From NCBI GenBank assembly GCA_016219005.1, contig JACRCN010000085.1:19834-83833 (forward strand): 64,000 nucleotides of DNA, written 5' to 3'. The notes beneath the pieces are model-generated. The model made no database searches. It saw only the letters and a program-made list of their open reading frames with translations, and was not told the DNA's origin. Both the position numbers and the translations under genes were made by a program. Shown here in pieces: positions 8,404-15,666 of the stretch. The stretch is from Deltaproteobacteria bacterium. GTDB lineage: Bacteria > Desulfobacterota > Desulfobacteria > Desulfobacterales > SpSt-501. Position 1 is the stretch's first letter. Each line of letters begins with the position of its first letter.

Positions 8404-9426
8404 ATGAGTCGCGAACCGAAATTCCATGTTGTTTTAACGGACTATGAATGGCCCGATTTGGGCATCGAACATGGCATCTTTTCTCCATTCGGCATCAACT
8501 TCACAGCTGCACGGTGTAAAAATGAAGATGACGTCCTTACAGTGGCTGAGAATGCGGATGCTATTATCACTGAATACGCACCATTGTCCGAGAAGGTTAT
8601 TCACTCTCTGCGACGATGCAAGATCATCTCCATGAACGCCGCCGGTTTCGATAACGTCAATATAGAGGCTGCTACCGACGAGGGCATACTTCTGGTGAAT
8701 TGCCCGGACTACTGCTTTGAAGAAGTCGCCGATCACACCATGGCGATGATCCTCTCGTGCGCCAGAGGCATTTTCCAGTACGATCGCAGGATTAGGAGCG
8801 AGATTTGGGATTTTAAGTCGACTGGCCCGCGCCAACGCATTAGGAATTCTGTTTTAGGCCTGATGGGTTTTGGCCGCATCGCTCAGGCGGTGGCCGCAAG
8901 GGCCAAGAGCTTCGGGATGAGGGTTGTTGCCTCGGATCCGTTCATCTCCGATGAGTTTTTCAAAGCCAGCGGGGTTCAGCCCGCCACCAGGATAGAGACT
9001 ATCGCTGCGGCGGATTACCTTTCAATCCATGTGCCTCTGACGAAGGATACGCAGAAATCGTTTGGCGCGGAAGAACTATCATGCATGAAAAGATCAGCCT
9101 TTTTGATTAACATGAGTCGCGGAGCCGTGATCGATGAGAGGGCGCTTCATGAAGCATTGAAAAGTGGCATTATTCGGGGAGCTGCCCTCGATGTTTTGGA
9201 GAAAGAACCCCCAGATTTTAAGAATCCGTTGCTGTCCTTGGATAATGTGTTGGTCACCCCCCATGCTGCTTTCTACTCAGAGGATGCGATGACAGAAGTG
9301 CGATCAAGGGCTGCCAAAGAGGTTATCAAGGTATTCAAGGGCGAACTGCCCGATCATATCGTCAACACAAGAGTCATAGAAACCGGCAAGCTGAGGATGA
9401 TCGCTGCCTTAGCTCAACACTCATAG
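8404..9426 (+). CDS. D-isomer-specific 2-hydroxyacid dehydrogenase
   Basis: 340 residues from ATG 8404, where homology begins (SREPKFHVVLTDYEW); an upstream TTG at 8335 is in frame but unlikely. It has the family's NAD-binding fold: 'VLGLMGFGRIAQAVAARAKSFGMRVVASDP' (GxGxxG-like; here GFGRIA), 'YLSIHVPLTKDTQKSFG', 'LINMSRGAVIDERAL', 'GAALDVLEKEPP' and 'LVTPHAAFYSEDA'. The catalytic Arg (MSRG), Glu (LEKEPP) and His (PHAA) are all present. It resembles the phosphoglycerate dehydrogenase/CtBP branch. It interconverts a D-2-hydroxyacid and a 2-oxoacid, which fits a step before the PanB or DapA-type aldolase downstream. Confidence 0.9.
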   Translation: MSREPKFHVVLTDYEWPDLGIEHGIFSPFGINFTAARCKNEDDVLTVAENADAIITEYAPLSEKVIHSLRRCKIISMNAAGFDNVNIEAATDEGILLVNCPDYCFEEVADHTMAMILSCARGIFQYDRRIRSEIWDFKSTGPRQRIRNSVLGLMGFGRIAQAVAARAKSFGMRVVASDPFISDEFFKASGVQPATRIETIAAADYLSIHVPLTKDTQKSFGAEELSCMKRSAFLINMSRGAVIDERALHEALKSGIIRGAALDVLEKEPPDFKNPLLSLDNVLVTPHAAFYSEDAMTEVRSRAAKEVIKVFKGELPDHIVNTRVIETGKLRMIAALAQHS

Positions 9427-9523
9427 CTCGAGAGTGCGGCATGCGTTTGGTACCTCTGCCGGGAGTCGTGTTAGAAATGGTTGCATAGCCGCTTTTAGCA
9501 AGTTTATTTCCCTGAGGTGAATA

Positions 9524-10369
9524 ATGAAAAAGAAAATGTCGCGGTTCGATCTCGAAAAGATGAAACAATCCAGTCAGATAGTCACATGGGTTACGGCTTA
9601 TGATTATCCAACAGCCTCGTTTGCCGAGCAGGCCGGCATGGACATGATTCTGGTTGGGGATTCCCTCGGTATGTGTGTTTATGGATACGAGGGGACCGTC
9701 CCGGTTACCATGGATCAGTGTGTCGAGCATTGTAAGGCCGTTAGAAAAGGTGCTTCCAATACTTTCGTGGTCGGGGACCTACCGTTTTTATCCTACCAGG
9801 TCAGCATCGAAGAAGCCGTCAGGAATGCCGGCCGCTTCTACAAGGAGTCAAATGTAGACGCAGTCAAATTGGAAGGCGGCATTCGGGTATGCCCGCAAAT
9901 CAAGGCTATTTCCGATGCCGGCATGCTGGTTATCGGCCACATCGGCCTCACTCCGCAAAGCTCAGGCCAATTGGGTGGATTCAAAGCTCAGGGACGCACG
10001 GCTGAAACGGCCAAGGAAGTGATAGCAGATGCGCGGGCAGTGCAGGAAGCGGGCGCCTTTGCGCTGCTTGTCGAGGCAGTTCCCCCCGAAGTTACAAAGA
10101 TCATACGTGATGAACTCAAGATCCCGGTATACAGCATCGGGGCCGGGGTTCATGCCGACGGCCAACTCACTATTTGCAGTGACCTGCTGGGCATGTTTCA
10201 GGCTTTCACGCCAAAATTCGTCAAGAAGTACGAAAACCTCGCGGAGAGAGCGACTCAGGCTTTTTCGAAATATGTCGAGGAAGTCAGAAACCGCGAGTTC
10301 CCCGAGGAACAGCATACGTACAAAATGGTAGATGGCGAGTTCGAAAAGTTGTTGAAACTTTTAAATTAG
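9524..10369 (+). CDS. panB: 3-methyl-2-oxobutanoate hydroxymethyltransferase (ketopantoate hydroxymethyltransferase)
   Basis: 281 residues with the full PanB pattern: 'VTAYDYPTASFAEQAGMDMILVGDSLGM', 'FVVGDLPFLSY', 'VDAVKLEGG', 'GHIGLTPQSSGQLGGFKAQGRT', 'AFALLVEAVPPEV' and 'SIGAGVHADGQLTICSDLLG'. Metal ligands Asp46 and Asp85, Lys115 and the catalytic Glu184 are conserved, so it should be active. In CoA synthesis it adds a one-carbon unit from methylene-THF to 2-oxoisovalerate. No panC or panD is nearby. It sits in a sigma-54-driven TRAP transport operon, which suggests catabolic, retro-aldol use. A GAGGTG site precedes the ATG. Confidence 0.9.
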   Translation: MKKKMSRFDLEKMKQSSQIVTWVTAYDYPTASFAEQAGMDMILVGDSLGMCVYGYEGTVPVTMDQCVEHCKAVRKGASNTFVVGDLPFLSYQVSIEEAVRNAGRFYKESNVDAVKLEGGIRVCPQIKAISDAGMLVIGHIGLTPQSSGQLGGFKAQGRTAETAKEVIADARAVQEAGAFALLVEAVPPEVTKIIRDELKIPVYSIGAGVHADGQLTICSDLLGMFQAFTPKFVKKYENLAERATQAFSKYVEEVRNREFPEEQHTYKMVDGEFEKLLKLLN

Positions 10370-10576
10370 GTTACGCACGGTTTATGCCTCGCTTGGACCA
10401 GTTTGGGTTTATTCCATGGACCGAGTATGCAAAACGCTCATCATTATTAACATTGATCAGTAATGTTGTAGCGAGAAAAAGTGTACCTATCCAAAAGATG
10501 TTTAGACGTTTAGCTTTTCCATAAATAAAACGAGTAAATGGTATCGTGCAGCAGAAATCATCAGGAGGCAGAAGAT

Positions 10577-11470
10577 ATGAAAAAGATGAAAGACATCGTG
10601 GCACTTATTCCAACCCCTCTCACCGATGAGGGAAAGTTGGATGAAACGGGACTGAGAAAGGTCATTGATTTCGAGTTGGAAAATGGTTGCAACGGAGTGG
10701 GTGTTTTGGCTGCAATAGGTGAGGCCTATTTGTTTGATCGGGCAGGATGGTCGACTGTTATCAAAGTAGCAACGAAACACATTAATGGGCATGCGCCCTT
10801 GATGGTAGGCTGCCCGGCGATGGGGACGTACCCGGCCATCGATCTATGCAAAGAAGCCGAAAGGTTGGGAGCCGACGCCATTTTGGCCTTCAATCCACTG
10901 GGGTTTCGATCTTTTTCGACAGCTGAATTGATTGATCATTATAGAGCGATCGCGGATTCAGTAAAGATTGCCATTGCCCCCTACTGCCGCCTGGAAGATC
11001 CCATCCCGTTGGAAGTCTTGACAAAGCTCGTCGATGAAGGGCGTATTCCTTATGTGAAATACGCCTGGAAAAATCATGCGGCATTACAGGAGGCGGCCGC
11101 AAATTTGGGTGACCGGCTTTTGATTTTCTGCGGCGCCGACACACTTACACTTAAATATTTACTCCTGGGCTGCAAGGGAGTGCTGACGGCAACGGCTGCG
11201 ATGCTGCCCAAGGAACATGTGGAGCTCCTTTCGATGGTCCGAAGTGGAGATGTTGAAGGCGCCAGGGCTTTCTACAACGAAAGCATCCTGCCGTGGAATG
11301 ATATTGGATTCTATGACATGAACGTATGGCACTCACTTCATAAGGCGGCGCTCTACCATATGGGTTTGATTAGCTCGCCCAAGGTACTGGTCCCGCAGGC
11401 CTCAGCAGCTCCCTGGCAGTTGGAAGAAGTCAGATGGCTTCTAAAGCATCAGGGAAAACTCAAGAAATAA
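10577..11470 (+). CDS. DapA/NanA-family class I aldolase (dihydrodipicolinate synthase-like)
   Basis: 297 residues from ATG 10577, with GGAGG at 10564-10568. The fold is that of pyruvate-dependent DHDPS/N-acetylneuraminate lyase enzymes: 'VALIPTPLTDEGKLDETGLRKVIDFELENGCNGVGVLAAIGEAYLF' and 'RIPYVKYAWKN', with the Schiff-base Lys in VKYA and the partner Tyr in 'IAPYCRL'. The GTTGE motif of true DHDPS is replaced by 'AAIGEA', and the DHDPS arginine motif is absent. It is therefore probably a catabolic aldolase or dehydratase rather than a lysine enzyme. It lies between panB and the TRAP genes. Confidence 0.85.
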   Translation: MKKMKDIVALIPTPLTDEGKLDETGLRKVIDFELENGCNGVGVLAAIGEAYLFDRAGWSTVIKVATKHINGHAPLMVGCPAMGTYPAIDLCKEAERLGADAILAFNPLGFRSFSTAELIDHYRAIADSVKIAIAPYCRLEDPIPLEVLTKLVDEGRIPYVKYAWKNHAALQEAAANLGDRLLIFCGADTLTLKYLLLGCKGVLTATAAMLPKEHVELLSMVRSGDVEGARAFYNESILPWNDIGFYDMNVWHSLHKAALYHMGLISSPKVLVPQASAAPWQLEEVRWLLKHQGKLKK

Positions 11471-11599
11471 TATAGGTCCAGCTCATGATTTGGTTCTTAT
11501 AAAGAAGCATCACTTGGAGGCAGGAAAAAATGGGGTTGTAAGCCGTTGGTCGATGAATTTCCGAGGACCGTGAATTCAACACTAACAATGGAGGGTGAC

Positions 11600-12670
11600 A
11601 TGAAAAAGCAACAAAAGGTCAATTGCATAACTCTCATTCTACTGGCTTTCGGATTCTTTATTTTCTGCGCCGGAGATGCAAATGCGGCTGAACCAAAGAA
11701 ACCCGATTTTGTCATCAAGCTTGGGCATTGCGATACCCACATCGGTATTGTCGAGAGCCCTTATTTTACGTACACGGAGGTATTTAAATCGATTGTTGAA
11801 GGCCGGACTGACGGGAGGGTCAGCGTACGAATTTTTCCGAATTCCCAACTTGGCGACCTGCGTTCGCAAATGGAGCAAACCTCACGGGGTGAAATGCAGA
11901 TGCTTGCCGGCATGACTGTCGATCTGCTGGCATCCTACGATCCCAACGTTCAGGTGCTCGGAATCCCTTATAGTTTTCAAAATATAGAAATTGGAAGAAA
12001 AGTCCTAAACGGTTCATTCGGACAGGAAATTACCCAGTTGGTTAGAGAAAAAAGCAAGCTGAGGGTGCTTTCCTGGCTTCCAACAGCCTTCCGAAACTTC
12101 AGCAACAGCGTGCGAGAAATTAGAACGCCGGACGATATGAAGGGCCTCAAGATGAGAGTCATGCAATCTCCTGTGCATCTATCCATGGTAAAAGCGCTTG
12201 GGGCGAACCCCACTCCCATTCCCTGGGAAGAGCTCTACTCCGCATTGCAGACGGGAGTCGCTGATGGACAGGAAAACCCACCTTACTCCGTCGTAATGGC
12301 CAAGCTGTACGAAGTTCAAAAATTCTATACCCTTGACAATCACTTGCTTAACATCGCAGTTGTTGTCATGAATGACAATTTCTATAATAAGCTGAAGCCC
12401 GAGGATCAGAAAATAATTCAATATGCTGCCCGGCAGGCAGAACTTTCCTTGTTAGGGGTCGTATGCGCAAAGGAGAATCAGGATTTAAAGAAGATTTCAG
12501 ATGGGGGTGTTAAGATTTACAATCCTACCCCTGCCGAGTTCGCAATGTTCCAGAAGAGAGCTCAAGGGCCCGTGATAGAGGCATTGGAAGGAAAAGTGAG
12601 CAAGGTGTGGGTCGATAAACTGTTCAATGCCATCAAGCAGGCAGAAAAGGAAACAGGCCTGTTGGATTAG
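11600..12670 (+). CDS. dctP: TRAP transporter substrate-binding protein DctP
   Basis: 356 residues from ATG 11600 (GGAGG 5 bp upstream). The N-terminus is a signal peptide (KK..., then a hydrophobic run 'ITLILLAFGFFIFCAGDANA'). DctP features follow: 'KLGHCDTHIGIVESPYFTYTEVFKSIVEGRTDGRVSVRIFPNSQLGDLRSQMEQTSRGEMQM', 'LRVLSWLPTAFRNFSNSVREIRTPDDMKGLKMRVMQSPVHLSMVKALGANPTPIPWEELYSALQTGVADGQENPP'. The Arg in 'LKMRVM' normally salt-bridges the carboxylate of the ligand. It is secreted to the periplasm and works with DctQ and DctM downstream. The ligand is probably a hydroxy- or oxo-carboxylate. Confidence 0.95.
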   Translation: MKKQQKVNCITLILLAFGFFIFCAGDANAAEPKKPDFVIKLGHCDTHIGIVESPYFTYTEVFKSIVEGRTDGRVSVRIFPNSQLGDLRSQMEQTSRGEMQMLAGMTVDLLASYDPNVQVLGIPYSFQNIEIGRKVLNGSFGQEITQLVREKSKLRVLSWLPTAFRNFSNSVREIRTPDDMKGLKMRVMQSPVHLSMVKALGANPTPIPWEELYSALQTGVADGQENPPYSVVMAKLYEVQKFYTLDNHLLNIAVVVMNDNFYNKLKPEDQKIIQYAARQAELSLLGVVCAKENQDLKKISDGGVKIYNPTPAEFAMFQKRAQGPVIEALEGKVSKVWVDKLFNAIKQAEKETGLLD

Positions 12671-12696
12671 TTTTTGTTCGTGATATCGGAAGGACA

Positions 12697-12733
12697 AGTA
12701 CCGGCGCCGACGGAAATGCGAGGCGCCGGTACT
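12697..12733 (+). promoter_or_regulatory. Strong intercistronic hairpin between dctP and dctQ
   Basis: Perfect 12-bp inverted repeat AGTACCGGCGCC / GGCGCCGGTACT with a 13-nt loop. No U-run follows, so it is not a standard terminator. In transport operons such a stem after the binding-protein gene usually protects the upstream mRNA from 3' exonucleases, letting the receptor be made in excess over the permease. That role is inferred. Confidence 0.75.
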
Positions 12734-12793
12734 CCTGATTCGATTCACATATATGAGTTAGGCATGCCACGGTCCAAATTGGGAGGAATCACA

Positions 12794-13273
12794 ATGCGAT
12801 TCTTGGATGCATTGAGCGACTGGATTGCTAAAATTTCCATAAGACTTGGCTGCTTCTTCCTTTTTGTAATGGCAATCGTGCTGTTTTTGCAAGTCATTCT
12901 CAGATACCTATTTAACTCCGGGATAACTGCTTCAGATGAAATTGCCAAATATTCCACAATTTGGGCCGTTTGCCTGGCAGGCAACGTTTTAATCAAGGAA
13001 AGCGCTCTCATTAAAGTTGATTTTCTGGACCACCTATGGCCTGAGAAGTTTATCAAAATGCGAGATTTCACCTATCAGGTACTCATCATCGTTTTGCTTT
13101 TCTTTTTGGTGATTGAAGGCTGGAAGTTGGCTGTTGAAGGGCTCAATTCAAGGATAACAAGCTTGGATCTTGCATGGTTTTGGCCTTATCTGGCAGTTCC
13201 CGTTGGGACGTTTTTGATGATCATTCAGTCTGTTTACGTTGTGCTCAAGGCTTTTAGCGTGACCAAGTCATAG
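12794..13273 (+). CDS. dctQ: TRAP transporter small permease DctQ
   Basis: 159 residues from ATG 12794, preceded by GGGAGGAA. It has four hydrophobic segments and the DctQ signature 'VILRYLFNSGITASDEIAKYSTIWAVCLAGNVLIKESALIKVDFLDHLWPE' in the second to third quarter. DctQ joins DctM to form the sodium-driven TRAP permease. The reading frame is open further upstream through the hairpin, but that part has no family similarity and would lengthen the N-terminus beyond the normal 150-180 residues. Confidence 0.92.
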   Translation: MRFLDALSDWIAKISIRLGCFFLFVMAIVLFLQVILRYLFNSGITASDEIAKYSTIWAVCLAGNVLIKESALIKVDFLDHLWPEKFIKMRDFTYQVLIIVLLFFLVIEGWKLAVEGLNSRITSLDLAWFWPYLAVPVGTFLMIIQSVYVVLKAFSVTKS

Positions 13274-13306
13274 AGAATTATCAACGATCAAATAGGGAGT
13301 AATAGC

Positions 13307-14605
13307 ATGTCGTCCTTGTTGGTAATCTTAATTGTTTTGGTCTGCTTGCTTTTAGTCGGCGCCCCGGTAATGTTCGCTGTGGGATTCGCCGGATTCATTT
13401 ATTTTATCATCGCGCCGGACATGTGGAGTTCTGTCGGAATATACGCTCATAAGTTTTTTACCGGCATGGACAGCTTCGTCTTCCTGTGTATTCCTTTGTT
13501 TATGCTGGCTGGGGATCTCATGAGCCAGAGCGGAATGATGAACGATATTGTCAGATTCGCCCAATTGCTGGTGGGAAGGTTCCGCGGGGGCCTTGCCTAC
13601 GTAAATGTGGTTAATAGCATGATTTTTGGCGGTATCTCCGGGTCGGCTATGGCGGATATTTCCGGAATAGGCAGGATAGAAATCGAGATGATGAAAAAGG
13701 CGGGTTACACACCGGAATTCAGTGCTGCACTGACTGCCGTGTCCGCAGTCCAAGGCCCCATCATCCCCCCAAGTATTCCGATGGTTATTTTTGCCAGTGT
13801 GACCAATGTCTCGGTTGGCGCGTTGTTTTTCGGGGGCGCCCTTCCCGGAGTGCTGATAGGCGCGTCCCAAATGGTTGTTATAGCAATGATGGCCAAAAGG
13901 CGCGCTTTTCCGAAAAGTGATGAAAGGTATACTTTTAAGGAAGCAATCCAGATTTTTCTGTCAGCCTTTTGGTCTTTGCTTATGCCGATCATAGTCCTTG
14001 GCGGAATCCTGCTTGGGGCCTTTACAGCTACCGAAGCTGCCGCGATGGCTGCCGGGTATGCATTAATCATTTCCTATCTTGTTTACAAAAAAATGTCGTT
14101 GGCGAGTTTTTACCAGTGCTTGATGAATTCACTTAAAACAACTGCATCCATATATTTGATAGTGGCTTTTTCCGTTGTTCTTGGCTGGATATTTGCTGTA
14201 GAAGGGGTGCCTCAATTGCTCGGAGACTGGGTGAAAGATTGGAACCTCTCTCCCAACATGGTCCTGTTAATGATCAATATTTTCCTTCTCATAAACGGCT
14301 GCTTCATGTCCGATTCCGTCACGCTTATTCTTTTCGCTCCGATACTTACTCCATTGGTGACGCAATTGGGCATACACCCAATTCATTTTGGTGTGGTCAT
14401 GGTCGTAAATGTCATGCTCGGCCTGATAACCCCCCCTTACGGATTTGCTTTTTACTTGGCCGCCAGCATAAGCAATACAAAACTTCGAAGCCTGGTTATA
14501 GAGGCAGTGCCGTTTATTATTGCAGCAATTGCAGTTCTGTTTCTTATTACATATGTTCCTCAGTTCGTGCTATTTGTACCGACAATGCTGGGGTTAGTGA
14601 AATAG
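13307..14605 (+). CDS. dctM: TRAP transporter large permease DctM
   Basis: 432 residues, about 12 membrane helices, the usual DctM length. Characteristic text: 'DSFVFLCIPLFMLAGDLMSQSGMMNDIVRFAQLLVGRFRGGLAYVNVVNSMIFGGISGSAMADISGIGRIEIEMMKKAGYTPEFSAALTAVSAVQGPIIPPSIPMVIF' and the later 'ATEAAAMAAGYALI' and 'LITPPYGFAFYLAASISN'. It forms the sodium-coupled channel. An AGGGAGT site lies 8 bp before the ATG. It is the third gene of the dctPQM set. Confidence 0.96.
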   Translation: MSSLLVILIVLVCLLLVGAPVMFAVGFAGFIYFIIAPDMWSSVGIYAHKFFTGMDSFVFLCIPLFMLAGDLMSQSGMMNDIVRFAQLLVGRFRGGLAYVNVVNSMIFGGISGSAMADISGIGRIEIEMMKKAGYTPEFSAALTAVSAVQGPIIPPSIPMVIFASVTNVSVGALFFGGALPGVLIGASQMVVIAMMAKRRAFPKSDERYTFKEAIQIFLSAFWSLLMPIIVLGGILLGAFTATEAAAMAAGYALIISYLVYKKMSLASFYQCLMNSLKTTASIYLIVAFSVVLGWIFAVEGVPQLLGDWVKDWNLSPNMVLLMINIFLLINGCFMSDSVTLILFAPILTPLVTQLGIHPIHFGVVMVVNVMLGLITPPYGFAFYLAASISNTKLRSLVIEAVPFIIAAIAVLFLITYVPQFVLFVPTMLGLVK

Positions 14606-14725
14606 GGTACATTGATACCAATTTAATTTTTGCTGAAATTGCACCATCGGCTGATCGCGCGCACATAATCAGCAGGAGAGGGTACTTAAATCAGTAAGCC
14701 TAATATTATGAAGGGGGGCAAACTA

Positions 14726-15475
14726 ATGTCAAAAGAAATGGAGACCCAGCAACTTTCCGATAATTCAGTTGTGAATCTTAAACAATTCAAAGTGCTGAGC
14801 TTCGATGTAGTGGGAACGTTGATCGATTTCGAGCGCGGGATGCTAAATTACTTGCGAGGAAGCGTGCCCGGTGCTTCGGTTACGGACGAGGCTTTTCTTG
14901 AGGCGTACAGACAATCGCGCACCAGCGATGCTGCCGGCCCGTACCCCGACGATTTGGTGCGTGCATGGGGCGATGTGGCCAAAGCGACCGGCCTGCCAGA
15001 CACACAGGAATTGGCTGAAGGCTTTCGAAAATCGGTCTCGGAATGGCCGGCGTTCGCAGACTCGGTGGAGTCCTTGATGCGTCTGCGAAGGCGCTACAAA
15101 CTGGTGGGAATGACAAATACAAGGCGCTGGGCGGTAAAGTACTTCGAGCGTACGCTGGGTCAACCCTTTGATGACATGGTCACAGCAGACGAAGCGCTTT
15201 GCGAAAAACCAGATCCGCAGTTCTTTGCCTACACGCGGGGACGTCTGAGCACGCGCGGCTTCACGCTAAACGATACGCTCCACGTGGCACAGAGCCAGTT
15301 CCATGATATCGGAGTGGCACGCCGTCTGGGCTATAAAGTATGCTGGATCGAGCGGAGGCAGGGTCAAGCAGGTTTTGGCGCTACTAAAGCAGTTTCACAG
15401 TTGACCAAGCCAGACTATCATTTCCGCACACTTGAGAGCCTATCTGATGCAGTGGATGCTGCTTTCGCAGGCTGA
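14726..15475 (+). CDS. HAD-superfamily hydrolase, haloacid dehalogenase type II-like
   Basis: 249 residues from ATG 14726 (AAGGGGGG upstream; an ATG at 14708 is in frame). HAD motifs: motif I 'SFDVVGTLIDFE' with the nucleophilic Asp, motif II 'VGMTNTRRW', a Lys in 'CEKPDPQFF', and the acidic end 'HVAQSQFHDIGVARRLGYKVCWIERR'. The arrangement is that of L-2-haloacid dehalogenases, though the last acidic motif is SQFHD rather than S-N-x-x-D. In this operon it may hydrolyse a phosphorylated or halogenated hydroxy acid. The actual substrate is unknown. It is the last gene before the terminator at 15602. Confidence 0.82.
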   Translation: MSKEMETQQLSDNSVVNLKQFKVLSFDVVGTLIDFERGMLNYLRGSVPGASVTDEAFLEAYRQSRTSDAAGPYPDDLVRAWGDVAKATGLPDTQELAEGFRKSVSEWPAFADSVESLMRLRRRYKLVGMTNTRRWAVKYFERTLGQPFDDMVTADEALCEKPDPQFFAYTRGRLSTRGFTLNDTLHVAQSQFHDIGVARRLGYKVCWIERRQGQAGFGATKAVSQLTKPDYHFRTLESLSDAVDAAFAG

Positions 15476-15601
15476 GTCCACCGTCTCACCCATTCGCACT
15501 GTTGAAAAAAATCGGTGGGAGATACCACGCGCAAGAAGGGCAGAGCTACCCCACTATCCAGGCATTGAAATCGACTGTAATTGATGGTCCTGATATGAAC
15601 T

Positions 15602-15636
15602 CCCCTCCTCCTTGAACCTTTGGGAAGAGGGGTTTT
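15602..15636 (+). terminator. Rho-independent terminator of the sigma-54 operon
   Basis: CCCCTC pairs with GAGGGG (plus three more pairs after one mismatch), with a loop of about 11 nt and then TTTT. It lies 126 bp after the HAD gene and just upstream of the FAD/Fe-S oxidase gene, which therefore probably has its own promoter. Confidence 0.7.
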
Positions 15637-15666
15637 AGCATAGGCAATTAGCTATTGGTGGCTGAA

